Assembly: GCF_048771995.1 (NCBI RefSeq)
Contig: NC_133026.1
Location: forward strand, 8,872,001-8,936,000
Origin: Taeniopygia guttata
Taxonomy: Eukaryota > Chordata > Aves > Passeriformes > Estrildidae
Direction of reading: 5' to 3'
Length of the DNA: 64,000 bases
The position numbers were made by a program, and so were the translations under genes. The notes beneath the pieces were generated by a model. That model ran no database searches, was not told the DNA's origin, and was given only the letters and a program-made list of their open reading frames with translations. Below are positions 50,657 to 63,925 of the stretch, in pieces; the first letter of the stretch is position 1, and each line of letters opens with the position of its first letter.

Positions 50657-50722
50657 ATGTTCAGCTTTGAAGGGGATTTCAAAACAAGGCCCAAGGTGTC
50701 CCTCGGAGGAGCGAGCAGGAAG
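50657..50722 (+). CDS. UBE3C: UBE3C coding exon 1 (residues 1-22)
   Basis: UBE3C is a HECT-type E3 ubiquitin ligase that associates with the 26S proteasome and extends ubiquitin chains on stalled substrates. This exon encodes MFSFEGDFKTRPKVSLGGAS plus RK, the conserved vertebrate N-terminus, from the ATG in the context AAACATGTT to the donor GTAAGG. The splice phase is 0. The window holds only the first 65 residues of a protein of about 1080, so the HECT domain and catalytic Cys lie beyond it. An in-frame stop (TAA at 50645-50647 region, GGATAAGCTG) just upstream supports this start. Confidence 0.96.
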
Positions 50723-52559
50723 GTAAGGAGCGGCGCCCGGCCGTGCCCATGTCTGTGTCGGTTCTGTCGCCCCCCGCCCAGTTATCGGTGCTTTTACTGT
50801 CGGGCCTTCTGAAATGGGAGCAGCGATGACTAAGGTTTAATAGAGGAGAAAAACCCTCCCCTCCTGACGATGTGTTTATCTCCGATCTCCCTGCCTCACT
50901 GTTATTATTATTTTTTTGTATAATCAGGCCACACCATGCCAGGCTTGTAGTGTAGTAAGAATTGTGGGAAGCGAGGAAATGTCTCCTTGGCTCGTCCCCC
51001 CCGCAGGCGATGATCCATCCCGGCTGTCGCGGCCGGTGGCACCTCCCCAGCAGTCGCTCTCCAGGGGGAAAAGACTCGGGGACCTCCTGACATTTCCCCC
51101 CGGTGGGAATGTCTGGCGGGGATGTGGGACACACGCAGCCTCACACAGCCCGAATTGCCGGGGGAGGTTCATCCACGTGAGCCGGGGCCGCCGGGTTGGT
51201 CTCTTGTCAAGTTTAGGTTCGGTCAATTTGTTGTGCGCAGGGTTAGTAACAGTTAATTGTCAGCTGTACCAGACTGTTTGATCTCCTCAAATAGTGTTTA
51301 TTGATGGGAAAGAAGCAGGATGATTTATTCAGATCTTGCTGATTGGACAGGGTAAGCAAATGTTTAGTCGAGCACTGAAGGGCACAGGACTTCGGAAGAA
51401 CGACAGAAAGGACAAAGTGTTTTTAGAAGTGGCCTGATCTGTAGGGGTCACTTTAATTCTCTGTGAAAATACTAAGTCTCCTCGTTGTCATTGGAGATGG
51501 CTGTGTAGGAAGCTAACGAGTGTTTCCATTCATATTTTTGAATTTTAATTGGGTAAATAAGTCTCAAGTTTTTTATTACTGTGCATTAAAAGCAAGTTTG
51601 ATTCTTGGAAACTTTTGAGGTTTGGCAGTACAGTGAGGAAATGAGGAAAAATACTGCAATATGTGATAGTAAAATCACAGTGAAGTTTGCATTTTGGCAT
51701 AATAAAAGAAATTACAAGACATTGTATACAGAACTGTATTTAGATTATGCAGCTTTTCCTCTGATTCATCTTCTGTTTATCTCAAGACATGTCTGTTCAT
51801 TAGGCCGTGTAAACTGGCATTACATGAGTCAAAATGCCATAAATACTCCCCAGCTTAAGTAGGAGTTGGCAGAACATGCCCTGGTCCCCAGCTGTACACT
51901 TCAGGTACTTTGCAACTTTTGACCCTGACTTGCTCGTAGTGTTTCTTGCTGAACATTCTGTCTCCTACAGAAGTAAACAACTGCTATAACATCTTCTTTT
52001 TCACTTAGCAATTCATGAAAATGTATCAGAATTATGTCTATTGTAATTATATGGGACAAATTTATTAATGTTATGCAGGCATACATTTCCAAGGGCAAAT
52101 ATTAGCATGTAAAGGACTAGAAACTGAAATTGATGCATAACCTTCACTGTGTGCAGTGGAGGTTGTGATTCATGACAAGATTGATACTGACTGGTGCACA
52201 GATTTCATGATTCTACATCATTTCACCAAAGTGCTTGTGCTGCATGAGTGCAAATCACAGGCAGCTTTGGGCATCATGGTTACATAGACATCCTAGAGTG
52301 TCCTTGAAAGAGCTGCTGATTTTCAGAAGCTGTGTACAGTACTAATGAAAGAATTTTTTAAAGCAGTACTAAAAATTTCTTGTAAATGCAGTTCAGCTGA
52401 ACTTCTGTGAAAACATTCTACAACAGAGATTACTGTGGGAAGTGCTTGTGGGTTCCGTGTTATGCCTTAAGATTTTAGCTTTTGTGTTTTTCAAATCCTA
52501 TACTGCATTAGGGCATAGCTCTAAACTCCATATAAAGTGTAGTTAACTGTCTTCACATT

Positions 52560-52890
52560 TTGGTTAGACAAAACAATCCCTCTGGGCCTGTTATCCGAGG
52601 ACACCCTATAGCCTCAGGCCCCAAAAAGTGTAAACAAAAATTATTTGGGTGGGAGCAAACTGGGGGAATAGGATTTCATTACCTGAAGCTGTAATTGGAG
52701 GTCTAACCCCTGATATGTAAATAGACCAAACTTATATCAGTCTGAAACTCATGACCATTGTTTATTTTGGATGTAGCCCCTTGGGAAGGTTTTCCCTGCT
52801 CTTAATGTACCTGAAGGCCCTTCATTGAATATATCTGCTTTTATCTTTTGACTTTGTCTGATGTCTGTTTCTAGGTAAGCCTGAATTAGG
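52560..52890 (+). mobile_element. Probable LTR fragment in UBE3C intron 1
   Basis: The block contains GCCTGTTATCCGAGG, CCTATAGCCTCAGGCCCC, AGTGTAAACAAAAATTA, GACCATTGTTTATTTTGG, CCCTTGGGAAGG and CTTTTATCTTTTGAC. This arrangement resembles a bird endogenous retrovirus LTR as I recall it, with a degenerate polyadenylation region near 52825. Ends and duplication were not resolved. Confidence 0.4.
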
Positions 52891-55800
52891 CATCATGTGA
52901 GTTTCTCATTTCACATCATAGGTTCCTTGGGATCATGTTTCTCAGATGTATAAGCTTCATTTTTATAGAAAGCTGAATCGTGAATTATTTCCTTCCAGAT
53001 TTTGGCACACATACAAAAAACCCTCATTTTTTTGACAAATCCCTTGCCCTCCTAAATGGTGTATACTTTAGAAGCTGTACCTCTGATGTGCTTTTGGCAG
53101 CCAGTTGCATACTTAGTGCTGCCTATTGTGATTCCTTTGGTAGAAGACAAGGCACCATTCAGAAACACTGGGGCCGTGCAGTCTGTTTAATGCTGGGAAT
53201 AACTCTGTACCCACTTTGGGGAAGTTTCCCAAACATAGTTGCGCCACTGCAGAACAATGACAAAACCTCCTGTTGGAGGAGCCAATCAGTGCTAAAGGTG
53301 CCAGTGGGGCCTGATATGAGTGAAACTACACCAAAATAGTGATCAGCAACACTATTAGAAGTGTGGTTTTGCTGATGGAAGTGCAGCTGCAAACAGTGAC
53401 TGTGTTGGGCACACTCACATGTGCTGACACCTGTCTGGCACTGCCATGTGTGTCTGCAGTGTTTCCTTAGGCCTCACAGACTTCAGTAACTTCTATTAGG
53501 AGCACAATGATAGAAGTAAAATTGAGGACTTGAATAATTGTGGCAGTAAGGTACTGAATCTAGTGTGCCTTCTCATCATTAGCTTGTATGGCATTTTTGA
53601 ATTACAAAACCAGAGAGCTTTGGGTCTGTTTTTAGCTGTTTGCATCTTATATCATGTGTGTTATGGTTGGAATTGTGTATGCTCTTGAGAGGCACTTCAG
53701 TCCACCCATATCAAGCATCACTTGTTTTTGTTCTAGTCACAGGCTGATGTGACTGAAATATTCTCAAAATTACTACCTCAGTGACTGATCCTTTCAGAAT
53801 ATTATTGTAGCATTATAATAATGCATTGTACAGAAGTGCAGAAATGTAAGTGGTATTGTCAGTGCTTGAACTTTTCCTTCCATACCTACTTTCAAGAATC
53901 TGCTGATTCATCTGGACTTTTTGCCCTGTTGTATGTGTTTGAGTGTGTAGATACAGGACGTTATCATTATTTACAATGTGATAAACTAATTTTAGAGGGT
54001 TTTATTTATTTATTTTTATTTTTGGGGTAGTTTATCATCACCTTTAAAACATGGCTCTTTGCTTTATGAGGCTCTTCAAAAGAAATTTTCAAATTTAGTT
54101 TAATTGTAACTGGCAAACTGTATTTGTGCTTCTTAGGTAAAGCAGCCTCCAAAAATGAGTGCTGTTACTGGAGTTCAGTATGGGAACATCTTGAATTACT
54201 CATGGACATTTTGTAGAGGACAGCAATTGTTGCCTGGAAGGCTGTGGCTGCAGAGATTCTGTGGTGTGTTAGGCAGGAAATGCAGAGCTGTGCATGAAGA
54301 GTTGGCTTGGGGTGCAGCTCAGATTGGCCTCACCCAACCCAAGTGTGAGAGGACTGGAGCAGATGGTGCCTTCACCTGGCTGCTTCCCAGCCCATCCCTG
54401 TGCCCCGTGCAGTGAGCATATTTCTGCTAGGTGGAGTGTCACCAGGCCTTTTGGGGACAGCTGTCAGCTTTCACTGATTTTAGCATGAGGTTGAACACAG
54501 CACAAAATCGGTTTAACCACATCAGCCTGACTTGGGACAGTCAGGCCTAGTGTTACTTCATTCATTTCAGTAAAATTAAGAAAAATTTGAGGTAGCAATG
54601 CTTTAGTGCATCCATGCAAGGGATCCCCAGGCCAATGCTGAGATGTACAAGGGGCTCTGTAGCTCCACATTGTTTGATTACATTGTGAAATGTATGAATG
54701 GCACCTTGGAAGTCTAACAGGAAAAATGTGTGAAAGAGTATTAAGTCAAATTACAGTATCACTTGAGCTGTCTAAACCATGCTTTTACAAATCCCAAGAC
54801 TGTTTAAAATAGATGATTTTTAAATTATAATGCATTATGAGATAATTTTAAAAACCCTCCTTTTTCAGCATTTGTAATACAGATGAGTTAGCAGGGTCAT
54901 AAAAGTGAAAGTGAAAACAACTTCATTGAGTTTGGGGTTCTTTTTGATCTTCGCCTTTTTTTATGGAAGACATAGAAGTTTACTAATGAGCAAATATTGA
55001 TGACTCCATCTGTATTTTAAAAAGTCTTAGTAATTTCTTTTAATATGGACATTTTACTAATCAGAGATACTAAATTTACAAAGTTTGTTTATATTTAATT
55101 TAGTAGTTTCTGATTTGCTTTCTTAAATTAGTAGCATGACATTAAGCATTAGATTCTTGTTTATATTTCCCCCTGCTTTCAGCTGAAGTGCAGTGGTAGA
55201 ACTCCAGAAGCACCTTGTTTACTCTTTATTGTCTGTAGTCTACACATGAAATAACTTCTTGTGGTATTATAATTAAAATTTTACGAACAGTAGGCTGTAA
55301 AATTGCCAGTGCATGGAGAGATCTGCCCATGTTGGGATTGATTGTTGTGGTAGATGCCTGTAGGATATAGGCATTGATGGGACAGTTAAAAACCAGTTTT
55401 ATTTCTCTCTTACTGATGGATTGAGGAAAATAGTTAATAATTTTAGGAAGGAATATTTTCTGTTTTATTATAACTTATTTAACTCTACATCATGCCACAG
55501 TGGAGGTGAAATGATGGTAAGGATTTATAGTATGGGAGTTCTAGATTGCAATTACAAATGGAGTATTTATATTTGAATGGAAGGAATTGCAGTGCTTGGC
55601 TCCTAAGACCTTTGTCCTCTTGGGCACATGGCGTAGCTCTGTGTGCAGCCACACATCTCACTCTGAGTCAGCTTGAATCTTGCAGTGTCACAGCCTAAGC
55701 CTTGAAATACTCTTGGAATTTCAGATCTGTGGTGTGGAAGTATGAGGAAACCATTATGTTGTAAAATAATGACTGCCTGTCAGTAGGAACCTACTCAGTT

Positions 55801-56008
55801 AATGCATCCCTGATTCTTAGGCATTTTTTTCTCTCTGTAACAAATGAAATTCTCCTCATTTGAAAGCAAGGTACAAAAGATGGAGTTGTAGTTAGCTGAC
55901 AGCAGTGATTACGCTGTTATCAGTTATTTGCTATTTTTTCAGATTCAAAGAAAAAATTTCTGCTTTTGTAAATATGTTTTCCTCCCTTGTTCCTGAGAAA
56001 ATGACGAG

Positions 56009-56091
56009 TCACAGAATGGTTTGGTTGGAAGGGACCTTAATGATTACCCCGTTCCAACCCTCTTGTCTTGGGCAGGGACACCTTCCACTAG
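56009..56091 (-). mobile_element. CR1 LINE 3' end fragment
   Basis: TCACAGAATGGTTTGGTTGG, AAGGGACCTTAATGATTACC, GTTCCAACCCTC and GGGCAGGGACACCTTCCACTAG are the CR1 3' end in reverse complement. Only about 80 bp are present. Confidence 0.88.
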
Positions 56092-58343
56092 AAATCACTC
56101 ACTCACAGCTCTGTGTACAATATACATCTTAAAAGTCATAATAGGGACAGACTGAGCATAAATGTAAAAGCAGCTTTCTTTTCAATTGGCCTTTAGAGTC
56201 TCCAATCAAATTCTGGTTCCCCCATGTGTGGTTTTGTGGGTGCCACATGATAGGAGAGGTTCCAGATGCTCCCTACACCCCAGGGTGAATTTCAGCTGGA
56301 ATGCTGAGGTGTGTTCTGGCAAGCAGTGTGACACTGACTGCAGTGAGGCCAGGCTTTGCAGGGCTAGATCCCTCTCCTGGGCATGCTTCAAACTCCCTTC
56401 TTCTATAAGATTGTCTGCTCTACATATAAACTTAGCTGATTATTTACATCATTATTAAGAATTCGAATCACAAACTGGTTACAAGCAGAATATTTCAGGC
56501 TGCTGAACATACTCAGACATGTTCAATGGAATTTAAATTGTTGAGGTTCAGTTCAAGGTATTGTTGTAAGCATTTTAAAATGCAAATTTCTTTCACTGTT
56601 CAGATTAAAAAACCCACTTGGAGTTCATCTTGTCTAAAATAATGTCGGGAGATAGAAACATTTTTGAGAAGGTAGGGGATATTTCCCAGTGGCCACATTT
56701 ATTCTGTAAAAATAAATGTTAAAAAAATTTCCATTTATTGGCAGGAGTTACTGAATACTTGTGTTGAAAGGAATTTTATTCTATAAATTGCTTAGGTCAC
56801 TTCAATTGTTTTGGGAGTTGTTACTGATTTTTATGTGGTTCAAGTTAAATTCAGCTGTAAAGTCGAGTTCCTCATTTTAGGGAAAGAAAAAAAGATTCAA
56901 GTTCCTGGATTTTGTAAATGAAAACCACACAAGTTTTTATAATTGTCAACAAAAATTAAAAAAGGTCAAGTGTTTGTTTCTTAAAGAAAATTTCATAAAA
57001 AGTCACGCCTTGTACTTTGCATGACCTCTTGAAATGTGAAGTGCAAAGCATTCTCAGCTACTAACCAAAATAAACCCTCTTCATTTATAAAGAAGCATCA
57101 AACATTAATAATACTAAATTTTTGCTTCAGTGTGTTATTATTAATTTTTTTAAAAAAATCTGTGTTTAGCTGGTACCTGAAAATAATTTTTCAGTTCCAT
57201 TTTTGCATCTGGGCATATTTAAGTTTTAAATTTATTTGCTATAAGATAGCAAGTAAATAGCTGTCCAAGAGTGTTCAATTTCAGATTTTATGAGTCAGCA
57301 AATATTAGAATTGTTGAAGAGGATTTAATTATCTATACATTTTGATTTTCTGAATCTGGATTTTGAGCCAAGAGGGCTAAAAGTTTATTTCTCTCAAGAC
57401 AAAGTGTTCAAATACAGAAGGAAAAGAGTAATAGTTTCTATATTTGTGTACCTTATTCAGTCTTTGGCTAGGATATGTGAAAGCTGGGAGTTCTGCAAAC
57501 ATACTTCTGCAACCAAAAATTGTATTTCAGCAAAACAAGGATAAGAAAACAGCTTCAATTGAACATTCTTTGTTCATTATGGATTGAACTGCTGGTTGTG
57601 AAGCACTGACGTTGACATCGATGCACTGTCAGATGTGGCTGTTCCCGGCTGCTGCCTCAGAGCAGTTCTGCCACCAGGAGCTTTGCTGTGATGAATAGCA
57701 CAGTACATGGAAGTGTACTTTATCCCCATGTACAAATAACATTTCATATATTACTCAGCATTTCTTTGATGGCAGTCACACATTTTCCTTTCTGTGTACT
57801 GTCCTCCCTCTGCTTCTGTTTTCACCTCTTCCCTCCTCCTTACCCTCGGAGTAGTTTCTGTAATGTCACTCTATGTTTTACTGTCACATACACAGAAACA
57901 TTTCTTGTTTCTTTGTGCCATGCCCCACAGAAAACTTCTGAAATGGGTTTTTTCATGGTGCTGCAGCTCACATGCTAGAGCAGGAGGTTGGTTGTCTTTT
58001 CTCTGTTGGAGAAAGCATCGGGCAGGACAGGGACAGCCAGATGTGTCCTACATTGAATGGAAACTCCCGGACGGTGTATTCCCTGTTCTGTGCTTGGGAG
58101 GGCAAGGCCTGAAGGAAAAAGATCTCATCAGAACAAGTCAGGACTGTGATTGAGGGAATGACTTTTCACTCCTTTTGAATTAGGGGTGGCAGAGTCAGGA
58201 CAAGCTCATGCTTTGTTCCCCCTACCTTGTCTGCCTGCCTGCCTTGAAGGAAAGACTCAGCACCTGACGTGTGCCTGTGCGGCAGGTGAAGAAGGGCGAC
58301 TGCATGAGCAGTCCACGATCAGGGCAGGGAGGGGAGTGGGAGC

Positions 58344-58440
58344 GAGCCAGGTTTGGGAGCCATGTTTGGGAGCCAGGTTTGGGAGCCAGGTTTGGGAGCC
58401 AGGTTTGGGAGCCAGGTTTGGGAGCCAGGTTTGGGAGCTC
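58344..58440. repeat. 13-bp minisatellite, about 7 copies
   Basis: Units of GCCAGGTTTGGGA repeat from about 58344 to 58440, with one GCCATGTTTGGGA variant near the start. Since 13 is not a multiple of 3, all frames read a 13-residue cycle. It lies in UBE3C intron 1 and is not coding. Confidence 0.95.
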
Positions 58441-58979
58441 CTGTCGGGCCATGTCCTGCTGTGAGCAGCCCTGGCTGTGGGCAGCAGGAGCGGTGCTGGA
58501 GCTGCGGCTGTCGCTGGCAGCACTGGGGAGGAGGCTCTGGGTGGGAGTTGTCACACGGGTGTCACTTGAGTAGCGCTGTTGTCGCTGTTGTCGTTCACAA
58601 CCAGCCACAGAACAGCCGCTACCGAGTTCGGCTCCTTTTCCCAGCGCTGGTTGTCAAGGGGCAGTTCAGGGCGGATTTCAGAGGTGACTGCAATTACCTC
58701 CCTTTGAGAAGTGATTTTGATATAGTGCCCTTTGTATTGGAAGAAGATTATTTCATGTTTCTTTTCATCTCTTTCCTACTGCAGGTTTATTTTATTTTGC
58801 ACATGCATGGTTACTTTTTAATTTCTGAAGAGACAATGTATTCCAGCTTGGCTTAATAACTCTTTAAGGGGGTATAGTTTTCTTGAATTTAATTTAAATG
58901 TGTTCTTTAGTCATAGTTATGATCTGTGTATATCTTGTGAACATAAGTAACAGTATTATTTTACCCATCGTAATTCACT

Positions 58980-59013
58980 AAAGGTGGGATGTACTTAAAG
59001 GTGGGATGTACTT
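58980..59013. repeat. Perfect 17-bp tandem duplication
   Basis: AAAGGTGGGATGTACTT occurs twice head to tail, without differences. Confidence 0.9.
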
Positions 59014-61122
59014 ATACCTGAATATTTTATTGTCTTAGGACAGTTCTTTTAATTTATACTCTAACAAGTTGGCATTTTTCTTTGCAAGTACTCAAAGCAA
59101 GTATGTAGTTGACTGAAAACTTAACTTTAGTTAGTTTAAGAGTGGATTGGATTAAAGATGGATTGCTACAAAGAGACTCAGTTCTTTGTCAGTGAAAAGC
59201 TAGTGATACACTAAGGGTACACTGCCCTTTTCTACCTCCCTCTTCAAATGATTAAAATTGTTTGTTTCTGATAAACCCTTTGGCCACTTATTTTTCTTTA
59301 TTTACTAATAATTTGTATTTTCTGTCTTTGCTTGTGTTTTTTCATTCCATTCTCTTCTCTATTCACACATAGCAATTTATTTTCCTGTATTTTGTTCTTT
59401 TGTTCTGCTTTTTCTTTCAATTATCTCTGAAGTGTAAGGACAAATGACAAAACATTGTTTCTAAGCAGAAATACACTTTACATGGTGCTTTCTGCAGCAC
59501 AAGCCTTTCTAAACTGGGACATTTCACCAGCTTCTTCAATGCATCAGGTATCAACTGTTGAAAAAGTCCTGAAACTTTAAGCCATTTGTTGGTTATTAAT
59601 TTAGTACCTTGTTTTGTCTTTGTGTGTGCCTTTCTGTACTGCTTGAGTGGAGATACATCATCCTTATGTATGGATTTCCTTACTTTGTCCTGTGTTTAAC
59701 ACATGGAGCAAACCCTGTCTTTAGAGGGCAATAGCTGTAGTTAGTGGTGTTTTTGGCCATAAATACTATCTTTAGAGGAAAGATGGTTAACCTTCTTGTG
59801 GGCTTTTTTTTTTTTTTCACTCTCTTGGTGGTCTGTTAGAGTATTTTCTATCCTAAAGAAACGGAGAGAATCATGACTTTCCTTCCTCTGTATCTTCAAA
59901 AAAGAAATGCTGAAGGGTTGTGCTCTCATTATTTCTATCTACTGAAAGACACTAAAAAGTATTCCAGCATACTTGTTTCAGCGGTACTTAAATATTTTAT
60001 AAACATTTGTTTGCCAACTTCAAATTGATTTTTCTGTATTAAAATACAGTACATTTTCAGCTTGAGTGTTTTTTAATTTCTTAACTTCTCTAGGCTAATA
60101 TGGGCATACAGAGAAAAACTAAGTTTTGATTTGTGTTGTAGTGTCAAAAAATGAAAATAGTTTTCTTAAAATTGCTGTGTGTTTTAGACTGGATTTGGGA
60201 AGGTGCCAGGGTGCTTTCATCTCCTGTTGTCTGCAGTGGAAGCTGAATACTGTACATCAAAATTGAGTTATTTTGTATGTTATCTTGGAAATTACCCAGA
60301 ACCATCCAGTAAGAGACTCTTGCAAATAAAGCTTTGTTTATATATTTTAATCAATGAGTACTTGTATAAGATTATGGTTGAAAAGTGAATGCACAGTTTT
60401 TCTGTTGTAATAATACTGGGTTTTGAGGTCTCATGAATACTTTAGCATTCTTGTCTTTTTTTCTGTTGGTGAGATCACTGTCCTGAAAGTTTTGATGCGT
60501 AGCCTTAATTTGGGTGAAGAGTTCAAAATTTTGAAAGAAAAAATTCCTGCCATTTATGCTGTGTCTCTCTTGACATCTTTTCTGGACAAGCTTTGAGAAA
60601 AAGGATAAGTAAATACAAGAGCTTCATGCTTTTTTGTAAGTTAGACAAAAGCAAGGGGCTTTGGAACAGGATGTGATTGCTCTGAACGTGCCACAGCTTG
60701 CTGTGTGCACCTGGGCCAGGGATTTATGTACCCTCCAGGCAAGGAAAACACTCAGACTTCTGGTATGATCTGGTGGGACTGGGACCTTATTGTGCTCCAG
60801 CTCTGCCATTTGTAAATGAGATATGTTTGTCAGGGTAATTGGGATGCTGAGAGCACAAATATGGACAGGGATCAGTACAGTTTGCTGCTCTTTGCTGGTC
60901 CCTTTTCATAGGGTCATAACTTCTTTCCATCTCTGTTCTTCTGGGAAGGCTGCATGCCATGTATTTGTGAGTTCAGAAAATGATTAACAGCAACTTTTCT
61001 CTGTGTTTTATGCGCTATGCATTTTGAGCAATCCCTGAAGTGAAGTCTGCATTAAATATCCTGAACAGAGTTGAAGTGTTTTTGAATGAAAATGCAGTAG
61101 TGTCTTTATTTGTGTCTTACAG

Positions 61123-61176
61123 GAAGAAAAGGCTTCTCTCCTTCATCGTACTCAGGAAGAAAGGAGAAAACGAGAG
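61123..61176 (+). CDS. UBE3C: UBE3C coding exon 2 (residues 23-40)
   Basis: This 54-bp exon encodes EEKASLLHRTQEERRKRE between acceptor TCTTACAG and donor GTAAAG. Phase is 0 on both sides. It begins the charged Arg/Glu-rich helix that leads into the IQ motif. Confidence 0.95.
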
Positions 61177-63850
61177 GTAAAGTAGCCTGTAAGCGTTTGC
61201 CTGGCCTCTGTATTTCCCTTTGGTGTTACATGTGCAGTGCAAAGTACTTCTGCTGCAGTCATACTTAGTTCAGCAATGTTTTCATTCAATTTGCAAGTTC
61301 TGTATAGCCTTAAAGTATACTTTAATTGGCAAAAGAATTTGAGTGCTTTAAGCTGTTCCTTAGAAGTGCTTTTCATCTCAAAAGAAGATAAACATGCAGT
61401 AGGTACATAGGGAAGCTTCCCTTTTATTTTGGTGTTTATTTGATCTAGTATTTTTTTGAGAAAAACTTAGGATTTGGCTAGTAAATTGCAAATTTTACCT
61501 TATTCTTAATCTATTACTATGGGTCAGTCTCAGCAAACTTTCTTCTGCTCCTGGTTCTGCTATGGTTTCTTGGCTGACCTTTAGTACTTCCCCAGTGTGT
61601 GCCTGTGTTCTGTGAAGGCAAAATCAGAGCAATGATTTACAAAGAATTCAAGAAAGCCTAAGTGCTTTGAAATCACCTGCTGATGAAGGACCAGTGAGAA
61701 GCTGAGTTGTGATGCTTTAAGAAACCTTAATACTGGTTTATGATGGGAGCTTACTGCTCTGGAAAATTCAGACTGGAACAATGCAGAGGAGGAATAGGCA
61801 CTGAAATAAAGAACGCAAAATTTGGTAGTGTGGAATTTGAGTCACTATGTTAATTTTGTCATTTTCCCCCCCACCTCTCCCATATAAGTAAAAAAAACCC
61901 TTGGTGTTAAATACTGATTAAAAATGTAACTATGCAGGTTTCATGCTGATGAAGAAAACAGCTCTTTGGCCCTTAAAGGTGTGTTTGACCCATGCTAGAT
62001 TAAGCTGAAGTTCTGCAGTTTCTGTGGACAGTTAGTGCTTTTTTTTCTCTCCAACACGGGTGTGTAGTTATGGACTAAGTTCAAGTACCAGGATTTCACC
62101 CATTAGTTCAGAATTCCGTGCTATCAATCAGCTCTATGGTCAATGAGTTCATAGTAACATATGTAAAAATTCTTCTTTGTGATCCATAAACGCATTCAGT
62201 TGCTTGTCTCTGTTCTTTGCAAAACTTGGCAGAGCCACACACTCATCCCAGTGCAGGTGCACATGTGCACACAGTGATTTGCTGTGGCATGGAGCACATT
62301 TTCACAAAATGAATGACTCCTCTGAGAATAAAATCAACTATGGCTTTTAAAAACTGCCTGTAGCAGAATCTTAGCAGTGACCTTAGACTTAAAACCTTTG
62401 CAGTTAGGAGTCTGTAATTGACAATTATGTGTCCTGAGATAAAACCAGTACCTAGAGAGGAAGAGAAGTTATCTGTGTTTTAGTTGTGCCTTACATTATG
62501 GTTATGAAGAGACACTGCATCTCTGAAACTCTCTCCTGATTGCACTTTTACTGTCAATATTTTGGAGAGAGAAATACCCTTTGGCCTATCAAAATTTTGA
62601 TTTTGGTCCATGATTTAGAGGCAGTTAGTCTTCAAGAATCTGCTTATTCAGATAAGTTGCTTTAAGAACCAGGGTTTTCCAAGAAAAATAAAATGGGCCT
62701 TGAACAGCAATTTTGTCTGGTGTTCTCTCTGGTCATTTCAGGTCATGCTTTTAAGTTGGATGTGTCTTTATAGAACAGTAAATTGGAAATTAAGGTTTTG
62801 GGACTTGAAAGTTTATGTGAACTTTCCAAAAGTGTTTGAATGAAATATATGACAACATGTTGGTGTTTTGTTTTGTCTGGTGACCCTCAGAATTACAGGT
62901 TCAATATAGTTTAAAGATTGATTAGGTTAAAATTTCTCTTTTTGAAGCAGGCTTCTTGATCCTTGTACTTTTCCTTCATCCACTGCTTTGTAGCTCTAGG
63001 TTCATGAGCAACTCTATTTCCCTCCTTTTATTCCCTAAGGCACCATATGGACATTGTTAGAAATATAATTACAGTAGCTACTTCCCATAGATATTTATTG
63101 TAATGGGATATGCTCAGGGTGTTGTCAGGGAACCCTCCAAGAGCTCTTTCCATACCATCTCAAGCAAGCTGGCTTTCAGTTCCTCTGAGCCATTGTAAAG
63201 GGATGATTTTTGCTACTCTTTCCACTTTCTGAGGAAGATGTCATAAAAGGATTCATTAGATATATCTGGTTTGGAAATAGACTAAGAATTTTTATTAATT
63301 TATAGATTTTGCTTCTGGACCACAATGTGCTTTAAGCCTCATTTCCTTTTGACAGAAGTACTGTCTCCAAATAACCGATTTTTGTATTGTTTTCCACACA
63401 TCTAAACTGTGCTTTTATATTATTTGAATGAAAACAAATAAGTGGATTGTCAGTGTTTGCTGCTGTATGCAGAAAGAGGAATTATGTAATTAAATTTGAT
63501 GAATCCTTCATAATTTTTCAACATAGCATTAAGACTTAGTCTAATAAAATGCATTAACAATAAAGTGATGCAAAGTAATAAAATATTTATGCTGATTTCT
63601 GTACTATTACATACTTACTGAGTATTAAAGATTATTTTGCAATATTTAATGGTAAATTTGCATTTACAAACAAAAAGCATTCTCACTGATTTATATCTAT
63701 TAGGTACAAACATTAAAATATTTTATTTGACTAATGATTGCTGCTTCATTTTCATTAAAAGCCCATATTAAATACAAATACATTTGATAAAATGGTAGAA
63801 ATTAGTCAGTCATATGGTGTTGATTTCAGTTTTCTTGCTTTGTTTTACAG
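61177..63850 (+). other. UBE3C: UBE3C intron 2
   Basis: A 2674-bp AT-rich intron with donor GTAAAG and acceptor TTTTACAG. No repeat or gene was recognised in it. Confidence 0.9.
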
Positions 63851-63925
63851 GAAGAAAGGCGGAGGCTGAAAAACGCAATAATAATCCAGTCATTTGTAAG
63901 AGGGTACAGAGACAGAAAACATCAA
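63851..63925 (+). CDS. UBE3C: UBE3C coding exon 3 (residues 41-65, IQ motif)
   Basis: This 75-bp exon encodes EERRRLKNAIIIQSFVRGYR followed by DRKHQ. IIQSFVRGYRDRK fits the IQ calmodulin-binding pattern IQxxxRGxxxR known near the N-terminus of UBE3C. Phase is 0. The donor after CATCAA is GTCAGT, with an unusual C at +3. The gene continues beyond the window. Confidence 0.94.

Larger units (their letters stand above)
50070..50760 (+). promoter_or_regulatory. UBE3C: UBE3C CpG-island promoter and 5'UTR
   Basis: An abrupt change from AT-rich DNA to about 650 bases of very high GC and CpG density ends just past UBE3C exon 1. No TATA box is visible. YY1-type motifs, GC boxes (GGGGCGGGGCGG region near 50325) and a CT-rich tract (50418-50460) are present, as expected of a housekeeping promoter. 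The 5'UTR probably starts near the YY1 motifs (about 50370-50400); the exact start is inferred. Confidence 0.8.
50723..61122 (+). other. UBE3C: UBE3C intron 1
   Basis: This 10.4-kb intron has donor GTAAGG and acceptor TTACAG. It is GC-rich to about 51200 and AT-rich after that. It contains a probable LTR (52560-52890), a CR1 3' end (56009-56091), a 13-bp minisatellite (58344-58440) and a 17-bp tandem duplication (58980-59013). No gene is seen inside; the open frames are short and unrecognisable. Confidence 0.9.

Noticed and set aside
50003..50670. Two open frames of over 200 codons in the UBE3C promoter
   Set aside because: They are CpG-island Gly/Pro/Arg/Ser-rich frames that cover the promoter repeat and 5'UTR; the UBE3C start at 50657 is in its own frame with the conserved N-terminus.
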